Below, in pieces: positions 54,907 to 63,696 of a stretch of DNA of 64,000 bases. Where the stretch lies: assembly GCF_013155125.1 (NCBI RefSeq), contig NZ_CP053564.1, positions 7,075,501 to 7,139,500 on the forward strand, in the 5' to 3' direction. Position numbers and translations under genes: made by a program. This DNA is from Pseudonocardia broussonetiae. Lineage in GTDB: Bacteria > Actinomycetota > Actinomycetes > Mycobacteriales > Pseudonocardiaceae. The notes beneath the pieces were generated by a model. The model saw nothing but the letters and a program-made list of their open reading frames with translations, had not been told where the DNA came from and did not search any database. Within the stretch, counting starts at the first letter, position 1, and every line of letters starts with the position of its first letter.

Positions 54907-55587
54907 CTACTGCGCGACGACCGCGTCCCCGTCGACCTCCGACGCCCCCGGGGTGGGGGCGAAGGGGGGCGGGGCGTCGCGGTCGAAGTAGCCCTGGCCG
55001 ATCTCGTCGCACGAGGCACCGGGCTCGGGGTGGGTGTAGCGGTTCTGGCGCAGCGCGGCGACGAACTGGTCGATGCGCGGGTCGTCGGCGTCGTCGAGGG
55101 CGAGCTGGTGGCCCCACGACTGCAGCGACACCGGCGACCCCTGCCCGGGGTAGGGCGAGAGCAGCATGTACGGCTGTCCCTCGACGCGGGCGATGAGCGC
55201 GTCGAGCGCGGCGCCGTCGACCTCGTCGGGGTCGTAGGTGATCCACACGGCGCCGTGCTCCAGGGAGTGGACGGCGTTCTCGCTGCGCAGCGGACGCGGG
55301 TAGACCACGCCGCTGCACGCGGCCCACGCCTGGTCGTGCGCGCCGCCGATCGGCGGCGTGGACGTGTACGCCACGCGCTGGTCGGGGCCGACGTGCTGCG
55401 GGTTCTCGAACACCTCCCCCACGACGCCGTCGATCTGCGTCGACGGGTCCCGGACCTCGGCGGTCGGGGTGAACGCGGCGAGGTCGACCTGCGCCGCCTG
55501 CCCCGGCAGCACGCCGCACCCGGAAAGCAGCAGGGCCGCGGTGGCGAGCGGGGCCGCGAGCGACAGGGCGTGAGTGGTCCGGCGCAC
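54907..55587 (-). CDS. DUF3105 lipoprotein
   Basis: 226 residues. Lipoprotein signal with lipobox LLLSGCG. The DUF3105 core is AVHSLEHGAVWITYDPDEVD, with HSLEHG as the family's likely metal-binding motif, and the CSGVVYPRPLRSEN segment. An additional GASCDEIGQGY segment follows. Exported, membrane-anchored. The family function is unknown; several members neighbour respiratory or copper genes. Confidence 0.88.
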   Translation of the reverse strand: MRRTTHALSLAAPLATAALLLSGCGVLPGQAAQVDLAAFTPTAEVRDPSTQIDGVVGEVFENPQHVGPDQRVAYTSTPPIGGAHDQAWAACSGVVYPRPLRSENAVHSLEHGAVWITYDPDEVDGAALDALIARVEGQPYMLLSPYPGQGSPVSLQSWGHQLALDDADDPRIDQFVAALRQNRYTHPEPGASCDEIGQGYFDRDAPPPFAPTPGASEVDGDAVVAQ

Positions 55588-55713
55588 GGCGTGACGCTAC
55601 GACATCCGGCCGATCGCCCTCACCCGGGTGCCGAGCGTGACCGCGTTACGCCGATCGAAGCAACCCGCGCCCGACCGCAGGCGGCCGGCGCCCCGGCCGG
55701 GCAAGGTCTTCCC

Positions 55714-57051
55714 ATGGACGCGCTGCGCACGGGAGCCACTGCGGTCGCCGAGACGCTCGCCGCGCACGGCGTCGACACCGCCTTCGGCGCCCCCGGCCAC
55801 CCGCTCCACCGCCCGCTCGTCGACGCCGGGGTGGCCGTGGTCGCCCTCCCCGACGACGACGCCGCCCGACGGGCCGCCGCGGCCTACGCGCGCGTCGGCG
55901 GGCGACCCGGCGTGCTGCTGTCCGCGAGGCCGGACCGGCTGGGCGGCACCGGGACGCTGCTCGTCCTCACCGCGCGCGGCGACGGCCCGGCCCGCGGCGC
56001 CGACGACACCGCCGCCGCGGTCGCCGATGCGCTCACGGCGATGCGCCGGGGGCGGCTGCGGACCGTGTCGGTCGACGTGGCACCGGACGTCCTCGACGGC
56101 GCGTGGGACGGCCGCCCGCCCGCCGCCGCCGACGCGAGCCCGCCCGTCGCCGACCCCGACGCCGTCGCGCGGGCCGCCGACCTGCTGCGCGCCGCGGAGA
56201 AGCCGCTGGTCGTCGTCGGGGCCGGGGCGGTCGGCGCCGGCGGCGAGCTGACCGAGCTGGTGCAGGCCCTCGGCGCGCCCGTCGTCACCACGACGAGCGG
56301 CAAGGGCGTCGTCGACGACGGGCACCCGCTGTCGGCGGGCGCCTCGGTCCGCCTGCCCGCGGTGGCCGGCGCGGCCGCCGACAGCGACGTCGTCCTCGTG
56401 GTGGGTAGCGGGTTCGCCTGCCCCGACGGCGTGCCGGTGATCGGGATCGACGTCGACGCGGACCGCCTGCCGCCCGGCGGGGTCGGCCTCCTCGGCGACG
56501 CGGCCGCCACCGTCGCCGCCCTGCGCGCGGCCCTGCCCCGGTGGGCATCGGGGATCGGCGTCGTCCGCGCGGCGGCGCTGCGCGCGGAGTGCCGCGAGCA
56601 GGCCCGCGCCGACGGCCGCGCGTTCGAGCTCGTCAACGACGTCCTGCGCGAGGCCCTGCCCGCCCACGGGGTGCTCGTCGGCGGCGCCACCCCGGTCTCG
56701 CGGCTGGGCTCGGTGCACTTCTTCCCGGTCCCGGCCCCGCGCCTGTTCTGCGACGGCGGGCTGCCCGCGGCCGTCGGGGCGTCGATGGTGCGGCCCGCGC
56801 GCCCGGTGGTCGCGCTGCTCGGCACGGGCGCGCTGGCCTGCGCCTCCGCGGAGCTCGCGGCCGCCGTCGAGCTGGGGCTCGCGCTGCCCGTCGTCGTGGT
56901 GCGCGACGGCAGCGACGACGGCCGCACCGACGGCCGGACGCCCCACGACGTCCGCGCGCTCGAGGTGCGCGCCGACGAGCCCGACGACCTCCCCGACCTG
57001 CTCCTCGACGCGTGGGAGGCAGACCGGCCCACGGTGATCCGGCTGGGCTGA
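55714..57051 (+). CDS. Degenerate thiamine-diphosphate enzyme-like protein
   Basis: 445 residues resembling acetolactate synthase/benzoylformate decarboxylase, but shorter than the usual ~550. The N-terminal PYR-type domain (VAETLAAHGVDTAFGAPGHP), the central domain (AAEKPLVVVGAGAVGAGGEL) and the C-terminal PP domain (REALPAHGVLVGGATPVSRL) are present in order. The catalytic Glu of the PYR domain is replaced (VVALPDDDAARRAAAAYA). The metal/ThDP motif GDGx..N reads GTGALACASAELAAAVELGL, lacking both Asp and Asn. Probably a non-catalytic relative; role unknown. It lies 48 bp upstream of lldP. Confidence 0.82.
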   Translation: MDALRTGATAVAETLAAHGVDTAFGAPGHPLHRPLVDAGVAVVALPDDDAARRAAAAYARVGGRPGVLLSARPDRLGGTGTLLVLTARGDGPARGADDTAAAVADALTAMRRGRLRTVSVDVAPDVLDGAWDGRPPAAADASPPVADPDAVARAADLLRAAEKPLVVVGAGAVGAGGELTELVQALGAPVVTTTSGKGVVDDGHPLSAGASVRLPAVAGAAADSDVVLVVGSGFACPDGVPVIGIDVDADRLPPGGVGLLGDAAATVAALRAALPRWASGIGVVRAAALRAECREQARADGRAFELVNDVLREALPAHGVLVGGATPVSRLGSVHFFPVPAPRLFCDGGLPAAVGASMVRPARPVVALLGTGALACASAELAAAVELGLALPVVVVRDGSDDGRTDGRTPHDVRALEVRADEPDDLPDLLLDAWEADRPTVIRLG

Positions 57052-57099
57052 CGCCTCTCGTCCTGCCGGATCGCGTGAGCTGACGCACACTCGGAACCC

Positions 57100-58773
57100 A
57101 TGTGGTCCAGGGCAGTGTCGTCCGAACCGGTGCAGATCCTCCAGACATCGCTGGCGCAGTACCAGCAGGACCCCGAGGCGGTGGGCGGGCTCGGGCTGTC
57201 CGCGCTCGTCTCGGTGGTGCCGCTCGCCGTGGTGCTCGTCCTGCTGGGCGTGCTGCGGGTGCGGGCGCAGTGGGCGGCGCTGGCCGGGCTCGCCGCGGCG
57301 CTCCTGGTCGCCGTCGTCGGGTTCGGGATGCCGTTCGGGATGTCGCTGTCGGCGGCCGCGCACGGTGCCGTGTTCGGGCTCTTCCCGATCCTGTGGATCG
57401 TGGTGAACGCCCTGTGGGTGTTCAACATGACCGTCGCCACCGGCCACTTCGACGTCCTGCGCCGCAGCTTCGGGACGCTGTCGATCGACACGCGGACGCA
57501 GGCCATCCTCGTCGCGTTCTGCTTCGGCGGGCTGCTGGAGGCCCTCGCCGGCTTCGGGGCGCCCGTCGCGATCACCTCGGTGATGCTGGTGGCGCTGGGC
57601 TTCGCGCCCCTCAAGGCCGCCGTCGTCGCGCTGGTCGCCAACACCGCCCCGGTCGCGTTCGGCGCGATGGGCGTCCCGGTCATCACCCTGGCCCAGGTCA
57701 CCGGGCTGCCGCTGGACGTCGTCTCGTCGACGGTCGGCCGCCAGACCCCGCTGCTCGCGCTGTTCGTCCCGCTCGTGCTGGTGTTCATCGTCGACGGGCG
57801 CCGCGGCCTGCGCGAGGCGTGGGTGCCGGCGGTCGGATGCGGCGTGGTGTTCGCGCTCGGGCAGTTCCTGACGTCGAACTTCCTCTCCGTGGAGCTCACC
57901 GACATCGTCGCCTCGCTGCTGGGCGCGGTCGCGGTCTTCGCGCTCGCCCGCGTCCAGCCGAACGCGGTGTGGGCGGCGCGCCAGCCCGCCGTCGCCTCCC
58001 CGGGCGGCCCGGGCACCGCCCAGGCCCCCGACTCGCGGACCGAGATCCGCAAGGCCTACGCGCCCTACGCGATCATCATCGTCGTCTTCGCGCTGGCCCA
58101 GCTGCCCGGCATCAAGCAGGCCCTGGCGTCGGTCAAGATCGCCTTCCCGTGGCCGGGCCTCGACGTCCTCACCCCCGACGGCGCCCGCGACAAGGTCAAC
58201 GACTTCTCGTTCTCGGTCCTGTCGACGGCCGGCACGCTGATGGTGCTCGCCGGCGTCATCGTGGCGGTCGTGCTCGGCGTCGGGCTCCGCCGGACGCTCA
58301 CCACCTGGGCCACGACCGTCGCCGAGCTCAAGTGGGCGATCCTCACCGTCGCCTCGGTGCTCGCGCTGGCCTACGTCATGAACGCCTCGGGCCAGACCAC
58401 CTCGATCGGCCTGTTCGTCGCCGGGGCGGGCGCGGCGCTCGCGTTCCTGTCGCCGGTGCTGGGCTGGTTCGCGGTGGCCGTGACCGGCTCCGACACCTCG
58501 GCCAACGCGCTGTTCGGCTCCCTGCAGGTCACCGCGGCCCAGGGCGCCGGGCTGCCGCCGGAGCTCCTGGCCAGCGCCAACTCCTCGGGCGGCGTGCTGG
58601 GCAAGATGCTGAGCCCGCAGAACCTGACGATCGCCGCGGCGGCCGTCCGGCTCGAGGGCCAGGAAGGCACGCTGCTGCGCAAGGTCATCGGCTGGAGCCT
58701 GGGCATGCTCGTGATCCTGTCCACGCTCATCGCGCTGCAGGCCACGCCGGTGCTCAGCTGGATGCTGCCCTGA
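57100..58773 (+). CDS. lldP: L-lactate permease (LctP family)
   Basis: 557 residues with about 13 membrane helices. Family signatures include GGLLEALAGFGAPVAITSVM, VALVANTAPVAFGAMGVPVI and GSDTSANALFGSLQ. LldP imports lactate and, in E. coli, also glycolate with protons. The start is ATG 57100. The neighbouring glcDEF genes make glycolate or lactate the probable substrate. Confidence 0.95.
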   Translation: MWSRAVSSEPVQILQTSLAQYQQDPEAVGGLGLSALVSVVPLAVVLVLLGVLRVRAQWAALAGLAAALLVAVVGFGMPFGMSLSAAAHGAVFGLFPILWIVVNALWVFNMTVATGHFDVLRRSFGTLSIDTRTQAILVAFCFGGLLEALAGFGAPVAITSVMLVALGFAPLKAAVVALVANTAPVAFGAMGVPVITLAQVTGLPLDVVSSTVGRQTPLLALFVPLVLVFIVDGRRGLREAWVPAVGCGVVFALGQFLTSNFLSVELTDIVASLLGAVAVFALARVQPNAVWAARQPAVASPGGPGTAQAPDSRTEIRKAYAPYAIIIVVFALAQLPGIKQALASVKIAFPWPGLDVLTPDGARDKVNDFSFSVLSTAGTLMVLAGVIVAVVLGVGLRRTLTTWATTVAELKWAILTVASVLALAYVMNASGQTTSIGLFVAGAGAALAFLSPVLGWFAVAVTGSDTSANALFGSLQVTAAQGAGLPPELLASANSSGGVLGKMLSPQNLTIAAAAVRLEGQEGTLLRKVIGWSLGMLVILSTLIALQATPVLSWMLP

Positions 58774-58798
58774 CCGCTGCTCCGCGGCGGGCCGGCGG

Positions 58799-59775
58799 TC
58801 ACCGGGAGAAGTGCTCCCAGCCGCCCGGCCCGCCCTCGTAGGGCCGCCCGTCCACCAGCACGGCGGGCTCCCCCGCCGACACCGAGCCGATCACCGTCCA
58901 GCCCTCCGGGGCGCCGGAGGGGAAGGTGGCGACGAGGGCGTGGTCCTCCCCGCCGGTCAGGATCCAGTGCACCGGGTCGACGCCCAGCGCCTTTCCGACG
59001 TCGGCGAGCCGGCCGGCCACCGTGAACGCCGACGACCGCACGTCGACGACGACCCCGGACGCCGCCGCGACGTGCCCGAGGTCGGCGAGCAGCCCGTCGG
59101 ACACGTCGATCATCGCGGTGGCCCCGGCCCGGGCGGCCTGCGGACCGGCCGCGTAGGGCGGCTCGGGCACCCGGTGCGCCCCGACGACCGCCACCGGCGA
59201 CCGGAACCCCCGCGCCAGCACCGCCCACCCGGCCGCCGCCCAGCCCAGGCGCCCGGCCACCGCGACGACGTCGCCCGGGCGCGCGCCGCCCCGCGTCACC
59301 GGCGGCCGGCCCTCCAGCGACCCCAGCGCGGTGACCGACAGCACGAGCTGCGACGACGCCGCCACGTCCCCGCCCACCACCCCCCCGCCCCCGCGGAGGC
59401 GGCCTCGGCCCACAGCCCGTCGGTGATGCCCTGCAGGACCGGCACGTCGGTGTCGGCCGGGCAGGCCAGCCCGACCAGCAGCGCCGTCGACACCGCCCCC
59501 ATCGCCGCGACGTCCGCCAGGTTCGCCGCCGCCGCCTTGCGCCCGATCTGCTCGGGCGAGGACCAGTCGAACCGGAAGTGCACGCCCTCGACCAGCACGT
59601 CGGTGCACGCCACGACCCGCCCGTCCGGTGCTGCGACGACCGCGGCGTCGTCGCCGGGCCCCAGCAGCGTCGACGCCGGCTGCGCCCGCCCGGCCGTCAC
59701 GCTGGAGATCAGGCCGAACTCGCCGAGCGAGGCGAGGGTGATCTTCTTCTCCGCAGGGGTCGACGGTGTGGGCAA
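58799..59775 (-). pseudogene. thiL: Thiamine-monophosphate kinase, frame broken in a G-run
   Basis: The frame from the TTG at 59775 (with GGAGGG ribosome site) encodes the ThiL N-terminus (GPGDDAAVV, VLVEGVHFRFDW, RKAAAANLADVAAMGA) through DGLWAEAASAGAG. It then shifts at seven C's at 59380-59386 (minus-strand G7). The expected continuation VVGGDVAASSQLVLSVTALG is in another frame and runs to a normal C-terminus (IDVSDGLLADLGH, ILTGGEDHALVATFP). Five or eight G's would restore a single ~325-codon gene. Either a real frameshift or a homopolymer sequencing error. Confidence 0.85.
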
Positions 59776-59869
59776 GGGGGTTCCCTCCGGTACGTTCGGC
59801 GTCCGACCTCCCCACGGGCGGTCCGGGCGTGATCAGCCAGAACGAACAACGCAGTGGAAGGGGCACGAC

Positions 59870-60109
59870 GTGGTGCAGGCGTACATCTTGGTCCAGACCG
59901 AGGTCGGGAAGGCCGCGGCCGTGGCCTCCGCGATCGCCGGGATCACCGGGGTGATCTCGGCGGAGGACGTCACCGGGCCCTACGACGTCATCGTGCGCGC
60001 GGAGGCCGACGATGTCGACCTCCTCGGGCAGCTCGTCGTCGCGCAGGTGCAGGGCGTCAACGGGATCACCCGCACGCTGACCTGCCCGGTGGTCCACCTC
60101 CCCTCCTGA
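59870..60109 (+). CDS. Stand-alone Lrp/AsnC ligand-binding domain protein
   Basis: 79 residues: QAYILVQTEVGKAAAVASAI then GVISAEDVTGPYDVIVRAEA, an alpha-beta RAM domain without a DNA-binding helix-turn-helix. Such proteins assemble as effector-binding octamers or modulate full-length Lrp proteins. The GGAAGG site fits the GTG at 59870. Followed 13 bp later by the DUF3515 gene, divergent from thiL, as in mycobacteria. Confidence 0.9.
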   Translation: MVQAYILVQTEVGKAAAVASAIAGITGVISAEDVTGPYDVIVRAEADDVDLLGQLVVAQVQGVNGITRTLTCPVVHLPS

Positions 60110-60122
60110 GGGGGTCACCGAC

Positions 60123-60683
60123 GTGCCCGCCCCCACCCGACGCCCGCCGCTGCCGGTCCTCATCGCGATCGCGCTGCCGCTGCTGCTCGCCGTGGTGGTG
60201 GCGGGCATCGGGCTCACCGCCCGGTTCTCCGAGCCCGCCGCGCCCGGCCCGGACACCTCGCCGCTGGCCACTCCCCCCGTCGAGGCGCCCGCCGCCTCCG
60301 GCCCGGAGTGCACCGCGCTGCTCGCCCGCCTCGACGGCGACCTCCCCGCGGGCGACGCCACCCTCCCCGTCCGCCCGCTGGCCGATCCCGCGCCCGCCGG
60401 CGTCCGCGCCTGGGCCGCCGTCCCCCGCCCGGTCGTGCTGCGCTGCGGGCTCCCCCGCCCGCAGGAGCTCACACCCACGTCCGCGCTGCTGGAGATCGAC
60501 GGCGTGCAGTGGCTGGAGCTCGACGACGGCGTGCCCGAGCCCGTCGTCGTCACCTACGTCGCCGTCGACCGGCCCGTCTACGTCGTCCTGACCACGCCGG
60601 TCGACGCCGGGAGCGGCCCGCTGCAGGCCGTCTCCGGCGTGGTGCGCGACACACTGCCCGCCACCCCCGTGGCGGTCAGGTAA
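60123..60683 (+). CDS. DUF3515 membrane-anchored protein
   Basis: 186 residues. One N-terminal membrane helix (PVLIAIALPLLLAVVVAGIG) and an extracytoplasmic domain with two cysteines (GPECTALL, LRCGLPRPQEL), a likely disulfide. Matches the actinobacterial DUF3515 family next to thiL and ddl (Rv2980-like). Function unknown. Confidence 0.87.
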   Translation: MPAPTRRPPLPVLIAIALPLLLAVVVAGIGLTARFSEPAAPGPDTSPLATPPVEAPAASGPECTALLARLDGDLPAGDATLPVRPLADPAPAGVRAWAAVPRPVVLRCGLPRPQELTPTSALLEIDGVQWLELDDGVPEPVVVTYVAVDRPVYVVLTTPVDAGSGPLQAVSGVVRDTLPATPVAVR

Positions 60684-60703
60684 GGGCGTTCTACCCTCGG
60701 TGC

Positions 60704-61366
60704 ATGGTGACGATGTCCCGGGCCACCGAGGACTACCTCAAGGCGATCTACAACCTCGCCCATCTCGGGGGACCCGTCACCACCAGCACCCTGGCCACCG
60801 AGCTGGGGGTGTCCTCGCCGTCGGTGTCGGCGATGCTCAAGCGGCTCGAGGACGGCGCGCTGCTCGACCGGCCCGACCACCGCACCGTCGCCCTCACCCC
60901 CGAGGGCGAGCGCGCCGCGCTGCGGGTCGTGCGCCGCCACCGGCTGCTGGAGACCTTCCTCGCCCGCGTTCTCGACGTGCCCTGGGACGAGGTGCACGAG
61001 GAGGCCGAGCTCCTGGAGCACGCGCTGTCCGACCGGCTCGAGGAGCGCATCGACGCCGCGCTCGGCCACCCCACGCACGACCCCCACGGCGACCCGATCC
61101 CGCCCCGCGACGGCCCGCACGTCGAGGTCCGGGGCACCCCGCTCGACGACGTGCCGGCCGGCGCGCGCTTCTGCGTCGACCGCGTGTCCGACCGCGACAG
61201 CGCCGCCCTGCGCTACCTCGGCGACCTGGGCGTCGTGCCGGGCGCGGAGCTGTCGGTGGAGGAGCAGGCCCCGTTCGGCGGGCCGCGCTGGGTGCGCGTG
61301 GGCGACGACCGGCACGCGCTGGGCGCCGCCCTGACCGGGCTCGTGCACGGGCACGTGGTCGTCTAG
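60704..61366 (+). CDS. DtxR-family metal-dependent repressor (MntR-type residues)
   Basis: 220 residues: winged helix ([20 protein letters not shown]), dimerisation domain and a C-terminal SH3/FeoA-like domain ([20 protein letters not shown]). At the DtxR metal site Met10 is replaced by Asp ([12 protein letters not shown]) and Cys102 by Glu ([14 protein letters not shown]), as in Mn2+-sensing MntR. I infer manganese rather than iron specificity. A TACCCT hexamer ends 6 bp before the ATG, suggesting a leaderless mRNA. The 3' end overlaps ddl by 4 bp. Confidence 0.9.
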   Translation: MVTMSRATEDYLKAIYNLAHLGGPVTTSTLATELGVSSPSVSAMLKRLEDGALLDRPDHRTVALTPEGERAALRVVRRHRLLETFLARVLDVPWDEVHEEAELLEHALSDRLEERIDAALGHPTHDPHGDPIPPRDGPHVEVRGTPLDDVPAGARFCVDRVSDRDSAALRYLGDLGVVPGAELSVEEQAPFGGPRWVRVGDDRHALGAALTGLVHGHVVV

Positions 61367-62454
61367 CGGAGGCCCGTCCCGCGCGCGAGGGCCGTGTCGA
61401 TCAGGGTCGTGAGCAGCGTCGGGTAGTCGAGGCCGGTCACGGCCCAGACCCGCGGGAACATCGAGATCGGCGTGAAGCCGGGCATCGTGTTGACCTCGTT
61501 CACGGTGAGCTCGCCGTCGGCGCCCACGAAGAAGTCGACGCGGGCGAGGCCCTGGCCGTCGAGCGCGCGGAACGCGGCCACGGCCATCTCGCGGACGCGG
61601 TCGGACACCTCGTCGTCGAGCTTGGCGGGGATGTCGAACTCGCAGACGTCGTCGAGGTACTTGGCGTCGAAGTCGTACCACTCGACGTCACCGACGAGGC
61701 GGATCTCGGCCGCCACGCTCGCGCGGACCGAGCCGTCGGGGAACTCCAGCACCCCGACCTCGATCTCCCGCCCGACGACCGCGGCCTCGACCAGCACCTT
61801 CGGGTCGTGCTCGCGGGCGGTGGCGATCGCGGCGTCGAGGTCGGCCCAGTCGGTGACGCGGGTGATCCCGACCGACGATCCGGCCCGGGCGGGCTTGACG
61901 AACGCCGGCAGCCCGACGCGCTCGCGCTCGTCGGCCGTGAGCGTCGGGACGTGCGGACGGAGCACGACGACGGTGCCGACCGGCAGCCCCTCGGCGGCGA
62001 GCAGCTTCTTGGTGAACTCCTTGTCCATGCCCGCGGCGCTGGCCAGCACGCCCGCGCCGACGTAGGGCACGCCCGCCATCTCCAGCAGCCCCTGGATCGT
62101 GCCGTCCTCGCCGTAGGGGCCGTGCAGCACCGGGAACACGACGTCGACGCCGGAGAACACCTCACCGGCGCGGTCGGCGTCGAGGACGACGATGCCGCCG
62201 CGGGTGGGGTCGCCGGGCAGGGCGAGGGCGGTGCGGGAGCCGTCGACCGAGGGGAGCTCGCGGCCGGAGATCGCCAGCTCGCGGGGGTCGTCGCTGCCCA
62301 GGACCCAGGCCCCGGCCGGGGTGATCCCGACCGGGACGATCTCGAACCGCTCGCGGTCGACGTGGCCCAGCACGCTGCCCGCCGACACGCAGGAGATCGC
62401 GTGCTCGCTGCTGCGCCCGCCGAAGACCACGGCCACCCTGGTGCGTCCCGTCAT
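61363..62454 (-). CDS. ddl: D-alanine--D-alanine ligase
   Basis: 363-residue ATP-grasp ligase for peptidoglycan precursors. N-terminus [40 protein letters not shown] and the metal site [20 protein letters not shown], with [11 protein letters not shown] as ATP-grasp loop. ATG overlaps the MarR stop by 4 bp. In mycobacteria ddlA also sits near thiL and DUF3515. Confidence 0.97.
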   Translation of the reverse strand: MTGRTRVAVVFGGRSSEHAISCVSAGSVLGHVDRERFEIVPVGITPAGAWVLGSDDPRELAISGRELPSVDGSRTALALPGDPTRGGIVVLDADRAGEVFSGVDVVFPVLHGPYGEDGTIQGLLEMAGVPYVGAGVLASAAGMDKEFTKKLLAAEGLPVGTVVVLRPHVPTLTADERERVGLPAFVKPARAGSSVGITRVTDWADLDAAIATAREHDPKVLVEAAVVGREIEVGVLEFPDGSVRASVAAEIRLVGDVEWYDFDAKYLDDVCEFDIPAKLDDEVSDRVREMAVAAFRALDGQGLARVDFFVGADGELTVNEVNTMPGFTPISMFPRVWAVTGLDYPTLLTTLIDTALARGTGLR

Positions 62455-62906
62455 GGCGCGAGACTAGGCCCCGGGCCCGGCGGGACGACCAGGGACCGCA
62501 GCGCGGCCCGCAGTGCGGCGCGCTGCTCGTCGGTGAGGTCGGCGAGGAGTTCGTCGTCCAGCCGCTGCGCGGAGGCGCGGACCCGGTCGAGCAGCTCGTG
62601 GCCGCGGTCGGTCACCTCCAGGCGCGCCCGGTGCCCCTGGCCGGGCAGCGCGCGCCGCACGGCGCCGAGCTCCTCCAGCCCGCGGACGGTGGCGTGCATG
62701 CTCTGCGCCGTGACGCCGGCGCGCCGGGCCAGGTCGCTGTAGGACAGCTCGGGCCGGTGCACGAGGTGCCCGAGCGCGCCCAGGTGCCGCAGCGTGAGCC
62801 CCAGCCCGGCCAGCTCCGACTCCACCCGCCGCCCCAGGATCCGCCCCGCGCCGACGAGCATCAGCACCGACGACGACGCCATCAGCGGCACCCGCTCGGA
62901 CTCCAT
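62451..62906 (-). CDS. MarR-family transcriptional regulator
   Basis: 151 residues. Winged helix: [20 protein letters not shown], then [20 protein letters not shown] for the wing. ATG at 62906. Translationally coupled to ddl (ATGA). The 60-bp divergent gap shared with the membrane gene at 62967 could hold its operator, but I see no clear dyad. Confidence 0.92.
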   Translation of the reverse strand: MESERVPLMASSSVLMLVGAGRILGRRVESELAGLGLTLRHLGALGHLVHRPELSYSDLARRAGVTAQSMHATVRGLEELGAVRRALPGQGHRARLEVTDRGHELLDRVRASAQRLDDELLADLTDEQRAALRAALRSLVVPPGPGPSLAP

Positions 62907-62966
62907 CGCACGATCCTCCCCCGGGCCGCGCTTCCGCGCGCCATCAGCCTGGCTTAAAGTCGGCCT

Positions 62967-63401
62967 GTGACCGCTTTCCTGCTCTCCGTCCACGTGATCG
63001 CCGCGATCGTGCTCATCGGCCCCGTCACCGTCGCCACCAGCCTGTTCCCCCGCTACGCGCGGGAGGGGAACACCGCCGTCGTCGACGCGCTGCACCGGAT
63101 CAGCCGGGTGTACGCCGTGCTGGGCGTGTCGGTGCCCGCGTTCGGGCTGGCCACCGGCGCGGCGATGGGGGTACTCGGCGACGCCTGGCTGATCGTGTCG
63201 ATCCTGCTGACGGCGGGCGCCGCGGCGCTGCTCGCGCTCGTCGTGCTCCCCGGCCAGAGCCGCGCCGTCGCCGCGCTGCACGCGGACGGCACGACGGCGG
63301 CGTCCCCGCGCCTGGCGACGGCGTCCGGCGTCTTCGCGCTCACGTGGGCCGTCGTCGTGGTGCTGATGATCGTGCGCCCCGGCTCCACGACGGGCGTCTG
63401 A
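62967..63401 (+). CDS. Small integral membrane protein (DUF2269-like)
   Basis: 144 residues with four membrane helices (FLLSVHVIAAIVLIGPVTVA at the N-terminus, where the His could bind metal or heme). Resembles DUF2269-type proteins. Divergent from marR, so a plausible MarR target. The next gene starts 1 bp after its stop. Confidence 0.78.
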   Translation: MTAFLLSVHVIAAIVLIGPVTVATSLFPRYAREGNTAVVDALHRISRVYAVLGVSVPAFGLATGAAMGVLGDAWLIVSILLTAGAAALLALVVLPGQSRAVAALHADGTTAASPRLATASGVFALTWAVVVVLMIVRPGSTTGV

Positions 63402-63402
63402 G

Positions 63403-63696
63403 GTGCGCCTGCTGGCCGTCGCGGCCGTCGTGGAGGCGGTGTCGCTGGTCGTGCTGCTGGCGAACCGGCTGACCGTCCACCTCGACCCGGTCACCTCGGT
63501 CACCGGGCCGGTGCACGGCACGGCCTACCTCGTGGTGATCGGCGCGGTGCTGCTCGTGCCCGGAGCCTCCCGCACCGCCCGGCTGCTCGCGCTCGTCCCG
63601 GGCGTCGGCGGGGCGCTGGCGCTGCGCCGTCTGCGCGGCGACGCCGCTACGGCCGGAAGCGCGACTCCAGGTCGTGGATCTCGGGCAGGCCGATGA
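63403..63696 (+). CDS. Small membrane protein (DUF3817-like)
   Basis: 97 residues with three predicted helices. The VAAVVEAVSLVVLLANRL and TGPVHGTAYLVVIGAVLL segments resemble DUF3817. GTG start 1 bp after the upstream stop, so coupled. The last 50 bp run antisense into the convergent PEP-mutase-family gene, making the C-terminal end less certain. Confidence 0.75.
   Translation: MRLLAVAAVVEAVSLVVLLANRLTVHLDPVTSVTGPVHGTAYLVVIGAVLLVPGASRTARLLALVPGVGGALALRRLRGDAATAGSATPGRGSRAGR

Noticed and set aside
58799..60553. A 584-residue minus-strand frame extending thiL upstream
   Set aside because: It only follows the downstream half of the frameshifted thiL and then runs antisense through the Lrp-domain and DUF3515 genes with low-complexity translation.
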